A stretch of 42,914 bases of DNA from the NCBI GenBank assembly GCA_004322425.1, contig SCVJ01000052.1, positions 1 to 42,914 of the forward strand. Direction: 5' to 3'. Position 1 is the first letter of the stretch. Each line of letters starts with the position of its first letter. Positions 26,266-34,565 of this stretch are shown piece after piece. The notes under the pieces were generated by a model. It ran no database searches, was not told the origin of the DNA, and saw only the letters and a program-made list of their open reading frames with translations. The translations under genes and the position numbers were made by a program. The stretch comes from Chitinophagaceae bacterium. GTDB taxonomy: Bacteria; Bacteroidota; Bacteroidia; Chitinophagales; Chitinophagaceae.

Positions 26266-27648
26266 ATGTCGGTATTAATTAAAAACGGAAGAATAATTAC
26301 TGCAACGGATGATTATGTAGCAGATATTTTCATTGATGATGAAACAGTGAAATTTATTGGCAAAAATTTATTGGTAAATGCAGATAAGGAAATTGATGCA
26401 ACGGATAAGTTTGTTTTTCCCGGTGGTATAGATCCTCACGTACATTTGGATATGCCCTTTATGGGAACTTTCAGTAGTGATAATTATGAAACGGGAACGA
26501 GAGCTGCATTATTTGGCGGGACTACAATGGTGATAGATTTTATTTTACAAAAACAAGGAAATAGTTTAAGAGCTGCATTGGAAGAATGGCAAGGCAGAAG
26601 CAATAGCAATTGTGTGGGTGATTATAGTTTTCATATGGCTGTAACGGATTTTAATGAGAATACTAAAAAAGAAATCCAAGAAATGATTGAAAAAGAAGGC
26701 ATCACTTCTTTCAAAACATTTATGGCGTACAAAGGTGCTTTGATGATTGATGATCGTCAAATGATGGGATTGATGCAAGAAGTAAAAAAACATGGCGGCT
26801 TAATAAATGTTCATGCGACTAATGGCGACATGATTGATTTCTTAATTACAAAACACAAATCAGAAGGACAATTTTCTCCTTTGTATCATTATTTATCACA
26901 GCCCGAAGTGACTGAAGCTGAAGCCAGTGGACGATTTGCAGATATGGCAAACTATACAGGTTGTCCCGGATATATTGTTCACATGACTTGCGAAGGCGCA
27001 TTGAATGCTGTTCGAAATGCTACAAAAAGAAATCAGAAAATATTTGCAGAAACCTGTATTCAATATCTTCTTCTCGATGCTTCTTTGTACGAAAAAGATT
27101 TTGAAGGCGCCAAATGGGTGATGAGTCCACCTTTGAGAGAAAAGAAAGATCAAACAAATTTATGGGCTGGAATAAATCAAGGTCTTATTCAAGTTGTTGC
27201 CACTGATCATTGTCCATTTAAATGGGAGCAAAAGCTGATGGGAAAAGATGACTTTTCTAAAATTCCTAATGGTCATCCTGCTATTGAAAATAGAATGGAA
27301 TTATTATTTAGTGAAGGTGTTGTGAAAAATAAAATCACACTAAATAAATATGTTGAAGTTGCTTGTACTAATCCTGCAAAAATATTCGGCATGTTTCCAC
27401 AAAAAGGAACGATTGCGGTTGGAAGTGATGCAGATATTGTAATTTTTGATCCAAAGGAAAAGCATACTCTCTCTGCAAAAACGCATCATATGAATGTTGA
27501 TTATAGCGGATATGAAGGGTGGGAGGTAACAGGAAAAGTGAAAACAGTTTTATTAAGAGGACAAGTTGCTATTGAAAACAATCAATGTCATATTGAAAAA
27601 GGATTTGGAAAATTCATTAAACGAAAAAAAGTGTCGCAAACAATTTAG
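26266..27648 (+). CDS. hydA: Dihydropyrimidinase (D-hydantoinase)
   Basis: Opens dihydrouracil or dihydrothymine to the N-carbamoyl-beta-amino acid. At 460 residues it has all binuclear-zinc ligands: HVH (58-60), carboxylated K150 in TSFKTFMAYKG, H183 in INVHATNGD, a His in IVHMTCEGA and Asp in VATDHCPF. The intact site contrasts with the degenerate amidohydrolase encoded just upstream on the other strand. It is followed by the ureidopropionase gene across a 64-nt gap with a hairpin. Confidence 0.95.
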   Translation: MSVLIKNGRIITATDDYVADIFIDDETVKFIGKNLLVNADKEIDATDKFVFPGGIDPHVHLDMPFMGTFSSDNYETGTRAALFGGTTMVIDFILQKQGNSLRAALEEWQGRSNSNCVGDYSFHMAVTDFNENTKKEIQEMIEKEGITSFKTFMAYKGALMIDDRQMMGLMQEVKKHGGLINVHATNGDMIDFLITKHKSEGQFSPLYHYLSQPEVTEAEASGRFADMANYTGCPGYIVHMTCEGALNAVRNATKRNQKIFAETCIQYLLLDASLYEKDFEGAKWVMSPPLREKKDQTNLWAGINQGLIQVVATDHCPFKWEQKLMGKDDFSKIPNGHPAIENRMELLFSEGVVKNKITLNKYVEVACTNPAKIFGMFPQKGTIAVGSDADIVIFDPKEKHTLSAKTHHMNVDYSGYEGWEVTGKVKTVLLRGQVAIENNQCHIEKGFGKFIKRKKVSQTI

Positions 27649-27652
27649 AATT

Positions 27653-27689
27653 ATTTTGAATGAAAAATTGTAAATGATCCATTCAAAAT
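27653..27689. repeat. Intergenic inverted repeat between hydA and ureidopropionase genes
   Basis: ATTTTGAATG (27653-27662) and CATTCAAAAT (27680-27689) are a perfect 10-bp inverted repeat around 17 nt. It starts just past the hydA stop codon. A related repeat occupies the next wide gap of the same operon (28589-28627). There is no T-run, so it is not a typical terminator. Confidence 0.6.
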
Positions 27690-27712
27690 TCAACCTTTAA
27701 AATAATCAAAGA

Positions 27713-28579
27713 ATGCCAAGAATAATTAAGTCGGGATTAATTCAAGTAAGCCTCCCCAAAACAGAAGGTGAAGGAACGATTGCAGAAATTAAAGAAGCCA
27801 TGGTGCAAAAACATATTCCGCTAATTGAAGAAGCCGGAAAAAAGGGAGTACAAATTCTTTGTTTTCAAGAAATATTTAATACTCCATATTTCTGTCCGGG
27901 ACAAGATAAAGCTTGGTACCAAAGTGCAGAAACTGTTCCAGGCCCAACTATTGAACGCATGCAGGAATATTCAAAGAAATATAATATGGTGATAATTGTT
28001 CCTGTATATGAAAAGGAGCAGGCCGGTGTTTTATACAATACTGCAGCAGTAATTGATGCCGATGGAAAATATCTTGGTAAATATCGAAAAAATCATATTC
28101 CACATACAAGTGGTTTTTGGGAAAAGTTTTTCTTTAAACCCGGTAATTTGGGCTATCCTGTTTTTCAAACTAAATATGCTAAGATTGGAGTTTACATTTG
28201 TTACGATCGCCACTTTCCTGATGGAGCTAGAATTCTTGGATTGAATGGGGCGGAGATTGTTTACAATCCATCAGCAACTGTAGCTGGTTTATCTCAATAT
28301 TTATGGAAACTAGAACAACCTGCACATGCAGCAGCCAATGGTTATTTCATGGGATGCATTAATCGAGTGGGTACAGAAAAGCCATGGAATGTTGGTAAAT
28401 TTTATGGCAGCAGTTATTTTGTAGATCCTCGCGGACAAATTTTTGCACAAGCATCTGAAGACAATGATGAATTATTAATTGCAGATTTTGATTTGGATAT
28501 GATTGAAGAAGTAAGAAATGTATGGCAGTTCTTTCGCGACAGAAGACCGGAAACTTATGGGAAGTTGACGGAGCTTTAA
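27713..28579 (+). CDS. Beta-ureidopropionase (N-carbamoyl-beta-alanine amidohydrolase)
   Basis: A 288-residue nitrilase-superfamily hydrolase with the Glu-Lys-Cys triad: E53 (CFQEIF), K126 (KYRKNHIP) and C163 (VYICYDRHFPDG). It releases beta-alanine (or 3-aminoisobutyrate), CO2 and ammonia from the hydA product. N-carbamoylputrescine amidohydrolases are close relatives and cannot be excluded on sequence alone, but the operon makes beta-ureidopropionase much more likely. Confidence 0.92.
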   Translation: MPRIIKSGLIQVSLPKTEGEGTIAEIKEAMVQKHIPLIEEAGKKGVQILCFQEIFNTPYFCPGQDKAWYQSAETVPGPTIERMQEYSKKYNMVIIVPVYEKEQAGVLYNTAAVIDADGKYLGKYRKNHIPHTSGFWEKFFFKPGNLGYPVFQTKYAKIGVYICYDRHFPDGARILGLNGAEIVYNPSATVAGLSQYLWKLEQPAHAAANGYFMGCINRVGTEKPWNVGKFYGSSYFVDPRGQIFAQASEDNDELLIADFDLDMIEEVRNVWQFFRDRRPETYGKLTEL

Positions 28580-28588
28580 TTATTTTAA

Positions 28589-28627
28589 ATGTTGAATGAT
28601 AAATGCAAGATGAATTTCATTCAACAT
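28589..28627. repeat. Intergenic inverted repeat before preT
   Basis: ATGTTGAATG (28589-28598) and CATTCAACAT (28618-28627) are a perfect 10-bp inverted repeat with a 19-nt loop. The TTGAATG...CATTCAA core resembles the repeat at 27653-27689. It lies in a 71-nt gap before preT, with no T-run. Confidence 0.6.
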
Positions 28628-28650
28628 ACAAAATTTAACAGAATCAATAA

Positions 28651-30006
28651 ATGAATATTACGAATAACAGGCTTTCAAAAGAGCAATACGAACAAAATTT
28701 CGCTGATATTCATCCGCCATTTGAAAATAAAACAGCGGCGCAAGTAGAAGCAAATCGTTGTTTGTTTTGCTACGATGCTCCTTGCACCAAAAGTTGTCCA
28801 ACAGATATTGATGTTCCAAAATTTATCAAACAGATTTCAACGGATAATATAAAAGGTTCTGCTCATACAATTCTTTCATCAAATATAATGGGTGCCGGTT
28901 GTTCCAAAGTTTGTCCAGTTGAAAAATTATGCGAAGGAGCTTGTGTTTATAATTTATTAGAAGAAGAACCAATTTCTATCGCAAAACTTCAACGGTATTC
29001 TACACAAAAAGCAATGGAGAATAATTGGCAGTTGTTCCAACGCAAACCATCAAATGGGAAAAAAGTAGCTATAGTTGGAGCAGGTCCTGCTGGATTAAGT
29101 TGTGCTCATGTTTTAAGTCGAAATGGAGTTGATGTTACTATTTATGAAAAGGAAAGTAAAGGTGGTGGATTGATGACTTATGGTATTGCTGCCTATAAAG
29201 TAACGCCAAAGTTTTGCGAAGATGAAGTAAATTATATTTTATCAATCGGAGGAATTGAAATTAAATACAATCAGGAATTAGGGAAAAATATTTTAATGGG
29301 TGAATTGCAAAAAAATTATGATGCAGTGTTTTTAGGAATCGGTGTGGGTGTTGCAAGACGATTAGGTATTCCTGGTGAAAGTTTCGAAGGAGTGGAAGAT
29401 GCCATCAGTTTTATTTATAACATTCGAGATAAAAATTATTCATTAATTCCTATTGGTGATAAAGTAGCTGTTATTGGAATGGGAATGACTGCAATTGATG
29501 CAGCAACTCAAGCAAAGCGACTGGGTGCCAAAAAAGTAACTTTAGTTTACAGAAGAACAGAAGCAGAAAAACCGTGTACGGATGTTGAATTGGATATTGC
29601 CAAACTTGATGGTTGCGAAATTATTTGGCTCGCTGCACCGAAAGAAATAAAAGGAGAAAACGGAAAAGTAGCTCAACTAATTTGTAGTAAAATGATGTTA
29701 AGTGAAACAGATACTAATGGCAGAAAAACGCCAATAGATACTGGCGAAATTTTTTCATTAGATGTTGATATGATTATAAAAGCAGCAGGTCAAATTCCTT
29801 TTGAAGAATTAGTTGACATGAATAAAATGGAGAATAAAAATGGAAAACTTATCATTGACACAAATTATTCAACAAATATAAAAGGTGTATTTGCAGGTGG
29901 TGATGCCGTAAATGGTGGCAAAGAAGTGGTTGATGCTGTGCAGGCGGGAAAGGATGGAGCCTCCTCTATTTTGGAATATCTGAATTTAACATTCAACTTA
30001 ATATAA
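28651..30006 (+). CDS. preT: Dihydropyrimidine dehydrogenase, PreT subunit
   Basis: A 451-residue flavin/Fe-S oxidoreductase homologous to the N-terminal half of eukaryotic DPD and to the GltD small subunit. Eight cysteines for two [4Fe-4S] clusters lie at 37, 40, 45, 49 and 84, 88, 94, 98. The FAD-binding GAGPAGLS is at 143-150 and a second dinucleotide motif (IGMGMTAIDAA) is near 275. It passes electrons from NAD(P)H to PreA. The preA GTG start follows its stop by 1 nt, so the two subunits are co-translated. Confidence 0.93.
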   Translation: MNITNNRLSKEQYEQNFADIHPPFENKTAAQVEANRCLFCYDAPCTKSCPTDIDVPKFIKQISTDNIKGSAHTILSSNIMGAGCSKVCPVEKLCEGACVYNLLEEEPISIAKLQRYSTQKAMENNWQLFQRKPSNGKKVAIVGAGPAGLSCAHVLSRNGVDVTIYEKESKGGGLMTYGIAAYKVTPKFCEDEVNYILSIGGIEIKYNQELGKNILMGELQKNYDAVFLGIGVGVARRLGIPGESFEGVEDAISFIYNIRDKNYSLIPIGDKVAVIGMGMTAIDAATQAKRLGAKKVTLVYRRTEAEKPCTDVELDIAKLDGCEIIWLAAPKEIKGENGKVAQLICSKMMLSETDTNGRKTPIDTGEIFSLDVDMIIKAAGQIPFEELVDMNKMENKNGKLIIDTNYSTNIKGVFAGGDAVNGGKEVVDAVQAGKDGASSILEYLNLTFNLI

Positions 30007-30007
30007 A

Positions 30008-31276
30008 GTGGCAGACATAAGTTCAAATTTTCTCGGCATCAAATCACCCAATCCATTTTGGTTAGCCAGTGCGCCACCAACGGATAAAAAATATAATGTG
30101 CTTCGTGCATTCGAAGCAGGATGGGGCGGTGTGGTTTGGAAAACATTGGGGTCGCAAGTAAAAAATGTTTCCTCCAGATATTCTGCTGTTGATTTTAATG
30201 GTAGCCGATTAATGGGGTTCAATAATATAGAATTGATTTCTGATCGTCCGTTGGATATAAATCTGAAAGAAATTGAGGAATGTATAAAATTATTTCCCGA
30301 TCGTGCTATGATTGTTTCTTTAATGGCTGATAATGATAAAAAAAGTTGGCAGGAGTTAATAAAAAAAGTAGAAGACACCGGTGCGCACGGTTTGGAATTA
30401 AATTTTGGCTGTCCTCACGGAATGACAGAAAGAGGTATGGGTGCATCTGTTGGACAAGATCCTGAAATCGCTTGCATGGTAGTGGAATGGGTAATGGAAA
30501 CAGCAACAATTCCTGTCATTACAAAACTTACACCAAATGTACATTCTGTTGTGCCAACAGGAAGGTCAGTTGTAAAAGCTGGAACCCATGCATTGTCATT
30601 AATCAATACAATTCAATCTGTAACAGGAATTGATTTGGATACATTAGTGCCGAATCCAAATGTTGGTGGCAAATCTGTGTTTGGTGGTTATTGTGGCCCT
30701 GCCGTAAAACCAATTGCATTAAAAATGTTGACTACAATTGCTCAAGATGAATTGACAAAGAAAGTTCCTATATCCGGAATTGGAGGGATCGGTACTTGGA
30801 AAGATGCAGTTGAATTTATGTTGCTGGGCGCATCGAATGTACAAGTGTGTACGGCTGCTATGAAACATGGATTTCGAATTATTGAAGATATGTGTGAAGG
30901 AATGAATAACTGGATGGATGAAAAAGGATTTAAAACGATTGATGATTTTATTGGCAAATCAGTTGAGAATATTACGCATTGGGAAGATCTCGATATTAAT
31001 TTTCATGTTATTGCAAATATTAATCAAGATAAATGTATTCATTGCGGGCTTTGTTACATTGCTTGTGAAGATGCTTCTCATCAATCCATAAATTTAGATT
31101 TTGGCAAGCCATACAATAAATACACAATTAAAGATGAAGAATGTGTGGGATGTAATCTCTGCAAACTAGTTTGCCCAGTTGAAGATTGTATTACGATGGA
31201 AGTTCACCGCAAAGGCGAAGAGTATGTTAATTGGAAAGATTGGCAGGATAAGGGATTGCCACTAAATGATCATTAA
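30008..31276 (+). CDS. preA: Dihydropyrimidine dehydrogenase, PreA subunit
   Basis: A 422-residue catalytic subunit: an FMN TIM barrel related to dihydroorotate dehydrogenase (FLGIKSPNPFWLASAPPT, LNFGCPHGMTERGMG, ISGIGGIGTWKDA), then two [4Fe-4S] motifs (CIHCGLCYIAC and CVGCNLCKLVCP). It reduces uracil/thymine to the 5,6-dihydro forms. The start is GTG, one base after preT. In the active-site loop (GMGASVGQDP) Val lies where, from memory, mammalian DPD has its catalytic Cys671; E. coli PreA, as I recall, also has Val. It is the last gene of the operon, before a strong terminator. Confidence 0.93.
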   Translation: MADISSNFLGIKSPNPFWLASAPPTDKKYNVLRAFEAGWGGVVWKTLGSQVKNVSSRYSAVDFNGSRLMGFNNIELISDRPLDINLKEIEECIKLFPDRAMIVSLMADNDKKSWQELIKKVEDTGAHGLELNFGCPHGMTERGMGASVGQDPEIACMVVEWVMETATIPVITKLTPNVHSVVPTGRSVVKAGTHALSLINTIQSVTGIDLDTLVPNPNVGGKSVFGGYCGPAVKPIALKMLTTIAQDELTKKVPISGIGGIGTWKDAVEFMLLGASNVQVCTAAMKHGFRIIEDMCEGMNNWMDEKGFKTIDDFIGKSVENITHWEDLDINFHVIANINQDKCIHCGLCYIACEDASHQSINLDFGKPYNKYTIKDEECVGCNLCKLVCPVEDCITMEVHRKGEEYVNWKDWQDKGLPLNDH

Positions 31277-31286
31277 AGTTTAAAAT

Positions 31287-31318
31287 AAAAAAGCTTCACC
31301 TAATTGTGAAGCTTTTTT
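31287..31318. terminator. Bidirectional rho-independent terminator
   Basis: AAAAAAGCTTCAC / GTGAAGCTTTTTT is a perfect 13-bp stem with a 6-nt loop and T-runs on both strands. It ends the preA operon on the forward strand and the tRNA-Pro transcript on the reverse strand. Confidence 0.9.
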
Positions 31319-31319
31319 G

Positions 31320-31393
31320 TCGGGACGACAAGATTCGAACTTGCGACCACCAGACCCCCAGCCTGGTACGCTACCGGACTGCGCTACGTCCCG
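31320..31393 (-). tRNA. tRNA-Pro (anticodon GGG)
   Basis: The reverse strand folds as a 74-nt tRNA: acceptor CGGGACG paired with CGTCCCG, D-arm GCGCAGTCCGGTAGCGT, anticodon stem CCAGG/TCTGG with loop CTGGGGG (anticodon GGG), T-arm with GTTCGAATC, discriminator A. CCA is not encoded. The layout is like bacterial tRNA-Pro. It lies 51 nt downstream of the yihY-like gene on the same strand and is followed directly by the bidirectional terminator. Confidence 0.95.
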
Positions 31394-31444
31394 ATCAAAG
31401 GATTGCGAAATTAAGTTTTTAAAATGACTGAAACAACTATCGGA

Positions 31445-32383
31445 TTAATTCTTATTAGAGGATGATGTTTTCTGCAAGCTGGCAATACTTACATTCAGCT
31501 CAAAGCCGATTAACAATACCAAAGAGTTAAAGAAAATCAATAACATAAAAATTAAAACAGTTCCAATGGATCCGTATAATTTATTGTAGTTGCCAAATTC
31601 CACTGTCCACCAAGTAAATAGTAATGTAAAAATAATCATTATAAAAGTAGATAAAATAGAGCCCGGATTAATCAGTTTCCATTTTTTTTGCACTGCAGGT
31701 GCGTGACGATAAATAAAAGAAATACTAAAAAAGTACAATAATAGAATAACCAACCATCGAGCATTGATAATAAACGATTTTAAAAAACTGCTTCTAATTC
31801 CCAACCATTCTAGAACAACAGTTCCGGTGAGTAATGCAAAAATGGAAAGAATAATTATAAGATAAAAGATGAGCGTAAGTTTAATGGCTACCCATCTGTC
31901 ATGTAACGCGGTTCTCTTAGAAAATCCTTCGTAGTCTTTATCAAAAGATCTAAGAATTCCCATCATTGCATTGGAAGAGAAAAACAACGCGAGTAGAAGA
32001 CCAAAAGAAAGTAGTTCGTTTCGTTGCTGTGTAGTAAAATTATTTAGGAAGGCAATGAGCGGACTATTTACTTTTTCTTCGGGTACTACATTTCGAATTA
32101 AATCATACAACTGATTCATAAATCCGTCAACCGGTAAAAAAGGAATTAATGTAAACAGAAAAATACAAGCAGGAGGAATTGCCATCAGCATATTAAAAGC
32201 AATGGAGGCGGCTCTTTCATTCAAACTTGTCTTTTTTACTTGGTTGAAAAAAAAGGTAACTACTTCAAAAATTGAAATTCCTTCAAATCCGGGCAATGTA
32301 ATTTTTTTGCTTCTTCGTATTAAAAAACGAAAAGGGAGAGAAACTAATATTGCTCTTTTTATATGGGTTAAAAGCTGCTGCAA
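31445..32383 (-). CDS. YihY/BrkB-family inner-membrane protein
   Basis: A 312-residue protein with about six hydrophobic helices and the family pattern SLNERAASIAFNMLMAIPPACIFLF in helix 1-2, SFGLLLALFFSSNAMMGILRSFDKDY in the middle, and GSIGTVLIFMLLIFFNSLVLLIG near the end. The family was once called ribonuclease BN in error; its real role is unclear (membrane transport or envelope). It lies 4 nt after mltG in the same direction, suggesting co-transcription. Confidence 0.85.
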   Translation of the reverse strand: MQQLLTHIKRAILVSLPFRFLIRRSKKITLPGFEGISIFEVVTFFFNQVKKTSLNERAASIAFNMLMAIPPACIFLFTLIPFLPVDGFMNQLYDLIRNVVPEEKVNSPLIAFLNNFTTQQRNELLSFGLLLALFFSSNAMMGILRSFDKDYEGFSKRTALHDRWVAIKLTLIFYLIIILSIFALLTGTVVLEWLGIRSSFLKSFIINARWLVILLLYFFSISFIYRHAPAVQKKWKLINPGSILSTFIMIIFTLLFTWWTVEFGNYNKLYGSIGTVLIFMLLIFFNSLVLLIGFELNVSIASLQKTSSSNKN

Positions 32384-32387
32384 AAAA

Positions 32388-33410
32388 TTAGGATTTAGTT
32401 TTTTGTTTTTCCAATTTGTTTAATGCTTGTTGATATTGTTTCGCTTTTTTTTGATGCTCTTTATAAGTGGATGTAAAAACATGAGTGCCAGAAAAATTGG
32501 CATTGGCAACAAAATAAAGATATTCAGTTTTAGGAGCATTCAATACCGCATCGATGGTTTGCGGCTTAGCCGTACAAATAGGGCCGGGGGGAAGTCCAAG
32601 GTTTACATACGTATTGTATGGAGATTTAACTGCTAAATGGTTTTTATAAATTCTTTTTAACCCAAAATCTTGAAGTGCAAATTTAATTGTTGGGTCTGCT
32701 TGAAGTGGCATTCTTTTTTTTATGCGATTTAAATAAACACTTGCAATTGTAGATTTTTCTTGTGAATAATTACTTTCTTCATCAATTATGGAGGCTAAAA
32801 TATAAACTTGCGCTGGAGATAATTTCAAAACTGCTGCTTTGTTTTTTCTTTCTTCATTCCAAAATAAAAGAGAATGCTTGAGTAGTTTATCAAAAATAAT
32901 TTTTGGAGTTGAGTTCCAATTAAGATGATATGTATCAGGAAACACTGCTGTTAAAACAGATTCGGAATTTAGTTTATAGTTGTGTAAAGCACCATTTTTA
33001 TTGTCTAAAAAGTGAATCATTGAAAGTGAGTCGGTTTCAAAATGTTTGTTTATGAGCTTTGCTAAATCAGCATTTGTTCTAAGTTTCGAAATAACAAGTT
33101 TAACGGGTGTCTGATTCCCATTTCTTAAAATTCTAATTAATTTAATTAAACTGGAGCTATTAGAGATATTATACCTTCCGGGTTTAATTTTTTTAAACTT
33201 CAATCTTTCAGAAACCAAATCAAATAAAATGGTGTTTGAAAGAATTTTTTTTTCGATGAGGGTTTGTTTTAAATCAGCAATTGAACTACCTGTCGAAATG
33301 TAAAAATATTTTTCGGACGGTTCTGAAATGGTAGGGCCAAAAATTTGCCAGGCAACTGCTGATGAAAGAAGTAAAAAAATGATTAGAAAGAAGCGAACAA
33401 TAATTTTCAT
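32388..33410 (-). CDS. mltG: Endolytic murein transglycosylase MltG
   Basis: A 340-residue single-pass inner-membrane enzyme with an N-terminal helix (~5-23), LysM-like SGSSIADLKQTLIEKKI region, and the YceG catalytic core. The catalytic Glu lies in ASIIDEESNYSQEK (E212 aligns with E. coli E218); ASVYLNRIKKRMPLQADPTIKFA and LPPGPICTAKP are the following family motifs. It cleaves nascent glycan strands and helps set their length. It is 4 nt before the yihY-like gene and separated from secG by a terminator. Confidence 0.93.
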   Translation of the reverse strand: MKIIVRFFLIIFLLLSSAVAWQIFGPTISEPSEKYFYISTGSSIADLKQTLIEKKILSNTILFDLVSERLKFKKIKPGRYNISNSSSLIKLIRILRNGNQTPVKLVISKLRTNADLAKLINKHFETDSLSMIHFLDNKNGALHNYKLNSESVLTAVFPDTYHLNWNSTPKIIFDKLLKHSLLFWNEERKNKAAVLKLSPAQVYILASIIDEESNYSQEKSTIASVYLNRIKKRMPLQADPTIKFALQDFGLKRIYKNHLAVKSPYNTYVNLGLPPGPICTAKPQTIDAVLNAPKTEYLYFVANANFSGTHVFTSTYKEHQKKAKQYQQALNKLEKQKTKS

Positions 33411-33434
33411 ACACCTAAATGATGCTCAAAATAA

Positions 33435-33463
33435 ATAAAAAACCCTGTTGATGAAACAGGGTT
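33435..33463 (-). terminator. Rho-independent terminator after secG
   Basis: AACCCTGTT / AACAGGGTT is a 9-bp stem with a 5-nt loop. On the reverse strand it is followed by a six-base T-run. It closes the miaB-to-secG operon before mltG. Confidence 0.85.
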
Positions 33464-33472
33464 AAGTTTTTT

Positions 33473-33841
33473 TTATTTACTTGGAGTTGTTTGAGGAGCG
33501 GCGGTTCCTTGAGGTAGAGCTCCAGGAGCAGCACTCGTTGTCCCTTGAGGAACTGGAGCCGACTGCACGGGTGCCGTACTGATATTTTCTAATTTATCGG
33601 TACTACCTGTAGTATTTACCGAGATAAAAAAAGTAGAAAGCAGACAAAGCACAGCTATAACGGCAGCAAAAATCCAAGTACCTTTTTCAAGTACATCGGT
33701 AGTTTGTTTGACGCCCATAAATTGGTTGCTAATGCCGGCAATATTTCCAGCTAATCCGCCACCTTTGGGGTTTTGTACTAAAACAATAAAACCCAAAACG
33801 CCACTTGCCAAAATAATTAGTATTACAAATAATAAAGTCAT
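33473..33841 (-). CDS. secG: Preprotein translocase subunit SecG
   Basis: A 122-residue protein with two membrane helices (~1-20 and ~52-74) and the SecG loop FIVLVQNPKGGGLAGNIAG. It assists SecYE in protein export at the inner membrane. The C-terminal ~35 residues are Ala/Pro/Thr/Gln-rich and probably disordered, longer than in E. coli SecG but common in Bacteroidota. It starts 1 nt after the TPR-like gene and is the last gene of its operon. Confidence 0.93.
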   Translation of the reverse strand: MTLLFVILIILASGVLGFIVLVQNPKGGGLAGNIAGISNQFMGVKQTTDVLEKGTWIFAAVIAVLCLLSTFFISVNTTGSTDKLENISTAPVQSAPVPQGTTSAAPGALPQGTAAPQTTPSK

Positions 33842-33842
33842 A

Positions 33843-34544
33843 TTAATTCTTCTTTAATTTTTCAATCAGGTTTGCAAAATAACTGCTTTTGGGGGGTTCA
33901 AGCAAACTTAATTTTTGGTACACTTCAATAGCTTTTTCAGGTTCGTTTTGTTTAATCCAAACATCTGCCATTGCTTCTGTTATAATTCTTCTATCGTCAA
34001 TTGAGATTTCGGCTAATTGAATCACCTTTTCCTCGAAAAGAGAGGGTTTTTCTGATATTGAAGTTTGATTTGGCACTTGCTTTAAGGTTTTTAGCCAGTC
34101 TGTAAAACTCTTCATTTGCTGCCCAATCCGATCGGTAGGTTTTTCTTCCGCTACAAATTTTATTCCTTGAGAAGCAAAATAGTCAATACGGTGATAGGGG
34201 TCAAGTAATAAATCGTCAGTAGGTTTAAGAGAGACAGTTTTTTCAGTAGTTGGTTGAACAATTGCTGTTTCTTCTTTTCTGAGTTCTTTCGTATTTGATT
34301 CTTTCAATTCTTCAGAAAGCGTAAAGTCTAGCCAAAGTGAGTTTGGAAAAAAAAGACTTGTTTTGTTTAGTTGCTTTTCAAATTCTTTCGATTCTGTCTG
34401 TTTTAATTTTGCAGCTAATAATAATTGAGCAGTGCTAAAAAAAGGGTATTGATCTACTAAATGTTTTAATTCTTTTATTGGATCCTCTAATGAATTTTTT
34501 TTCTGCAATAAAGAATCAGCTAATGAGTGCAACATATTATTCAT
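33843..34544 (-). CDS. TPR-like protein of unknown function
   Basis: A 233-residue soluble, charged protein. The N-terminal ~75 residues are helical (SLEDPIKELKHLVDQYPFFSTAQLLLAAKL resembles a TPR-like helix pair; shown in two halves in the protein). The middle is low-complexity, and the last ~40 residues (MADVWIKQNEPEKAIEVYQKL) look like one TPR repeat. No signal peptide or catalytic motif. It lies between lptE and secG, 21 nt after lptE and 1 nt before secG, so a role with envelope assembly or protein export is possible but only inferred from position. Confidence 0.65.
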   Translation of the reverse strand: MNNMLHSLADSLLQKKNSLEDPIKELKHLVDQYPFFSTAQLLLAAKLKQTESKEFEKQLNKTSLFFPNSLWLDFTLSEELKESNTKELRKEETAIVQPTTEKTVSLKPTDDLLLDPYHRIDYFASQGIKFVAEEKPTDRIGQQMKSFTDWLKTLKQVPNQTSISEKPSLFEEKVIQLAEISIDDRRIITEAMADVWIKQNEPEKAIEVYQKLSLLEPPKSSYFANLIEKLKKN

Positions 34545-34565
34545 AAAATTCTAAATAGAAAATCT

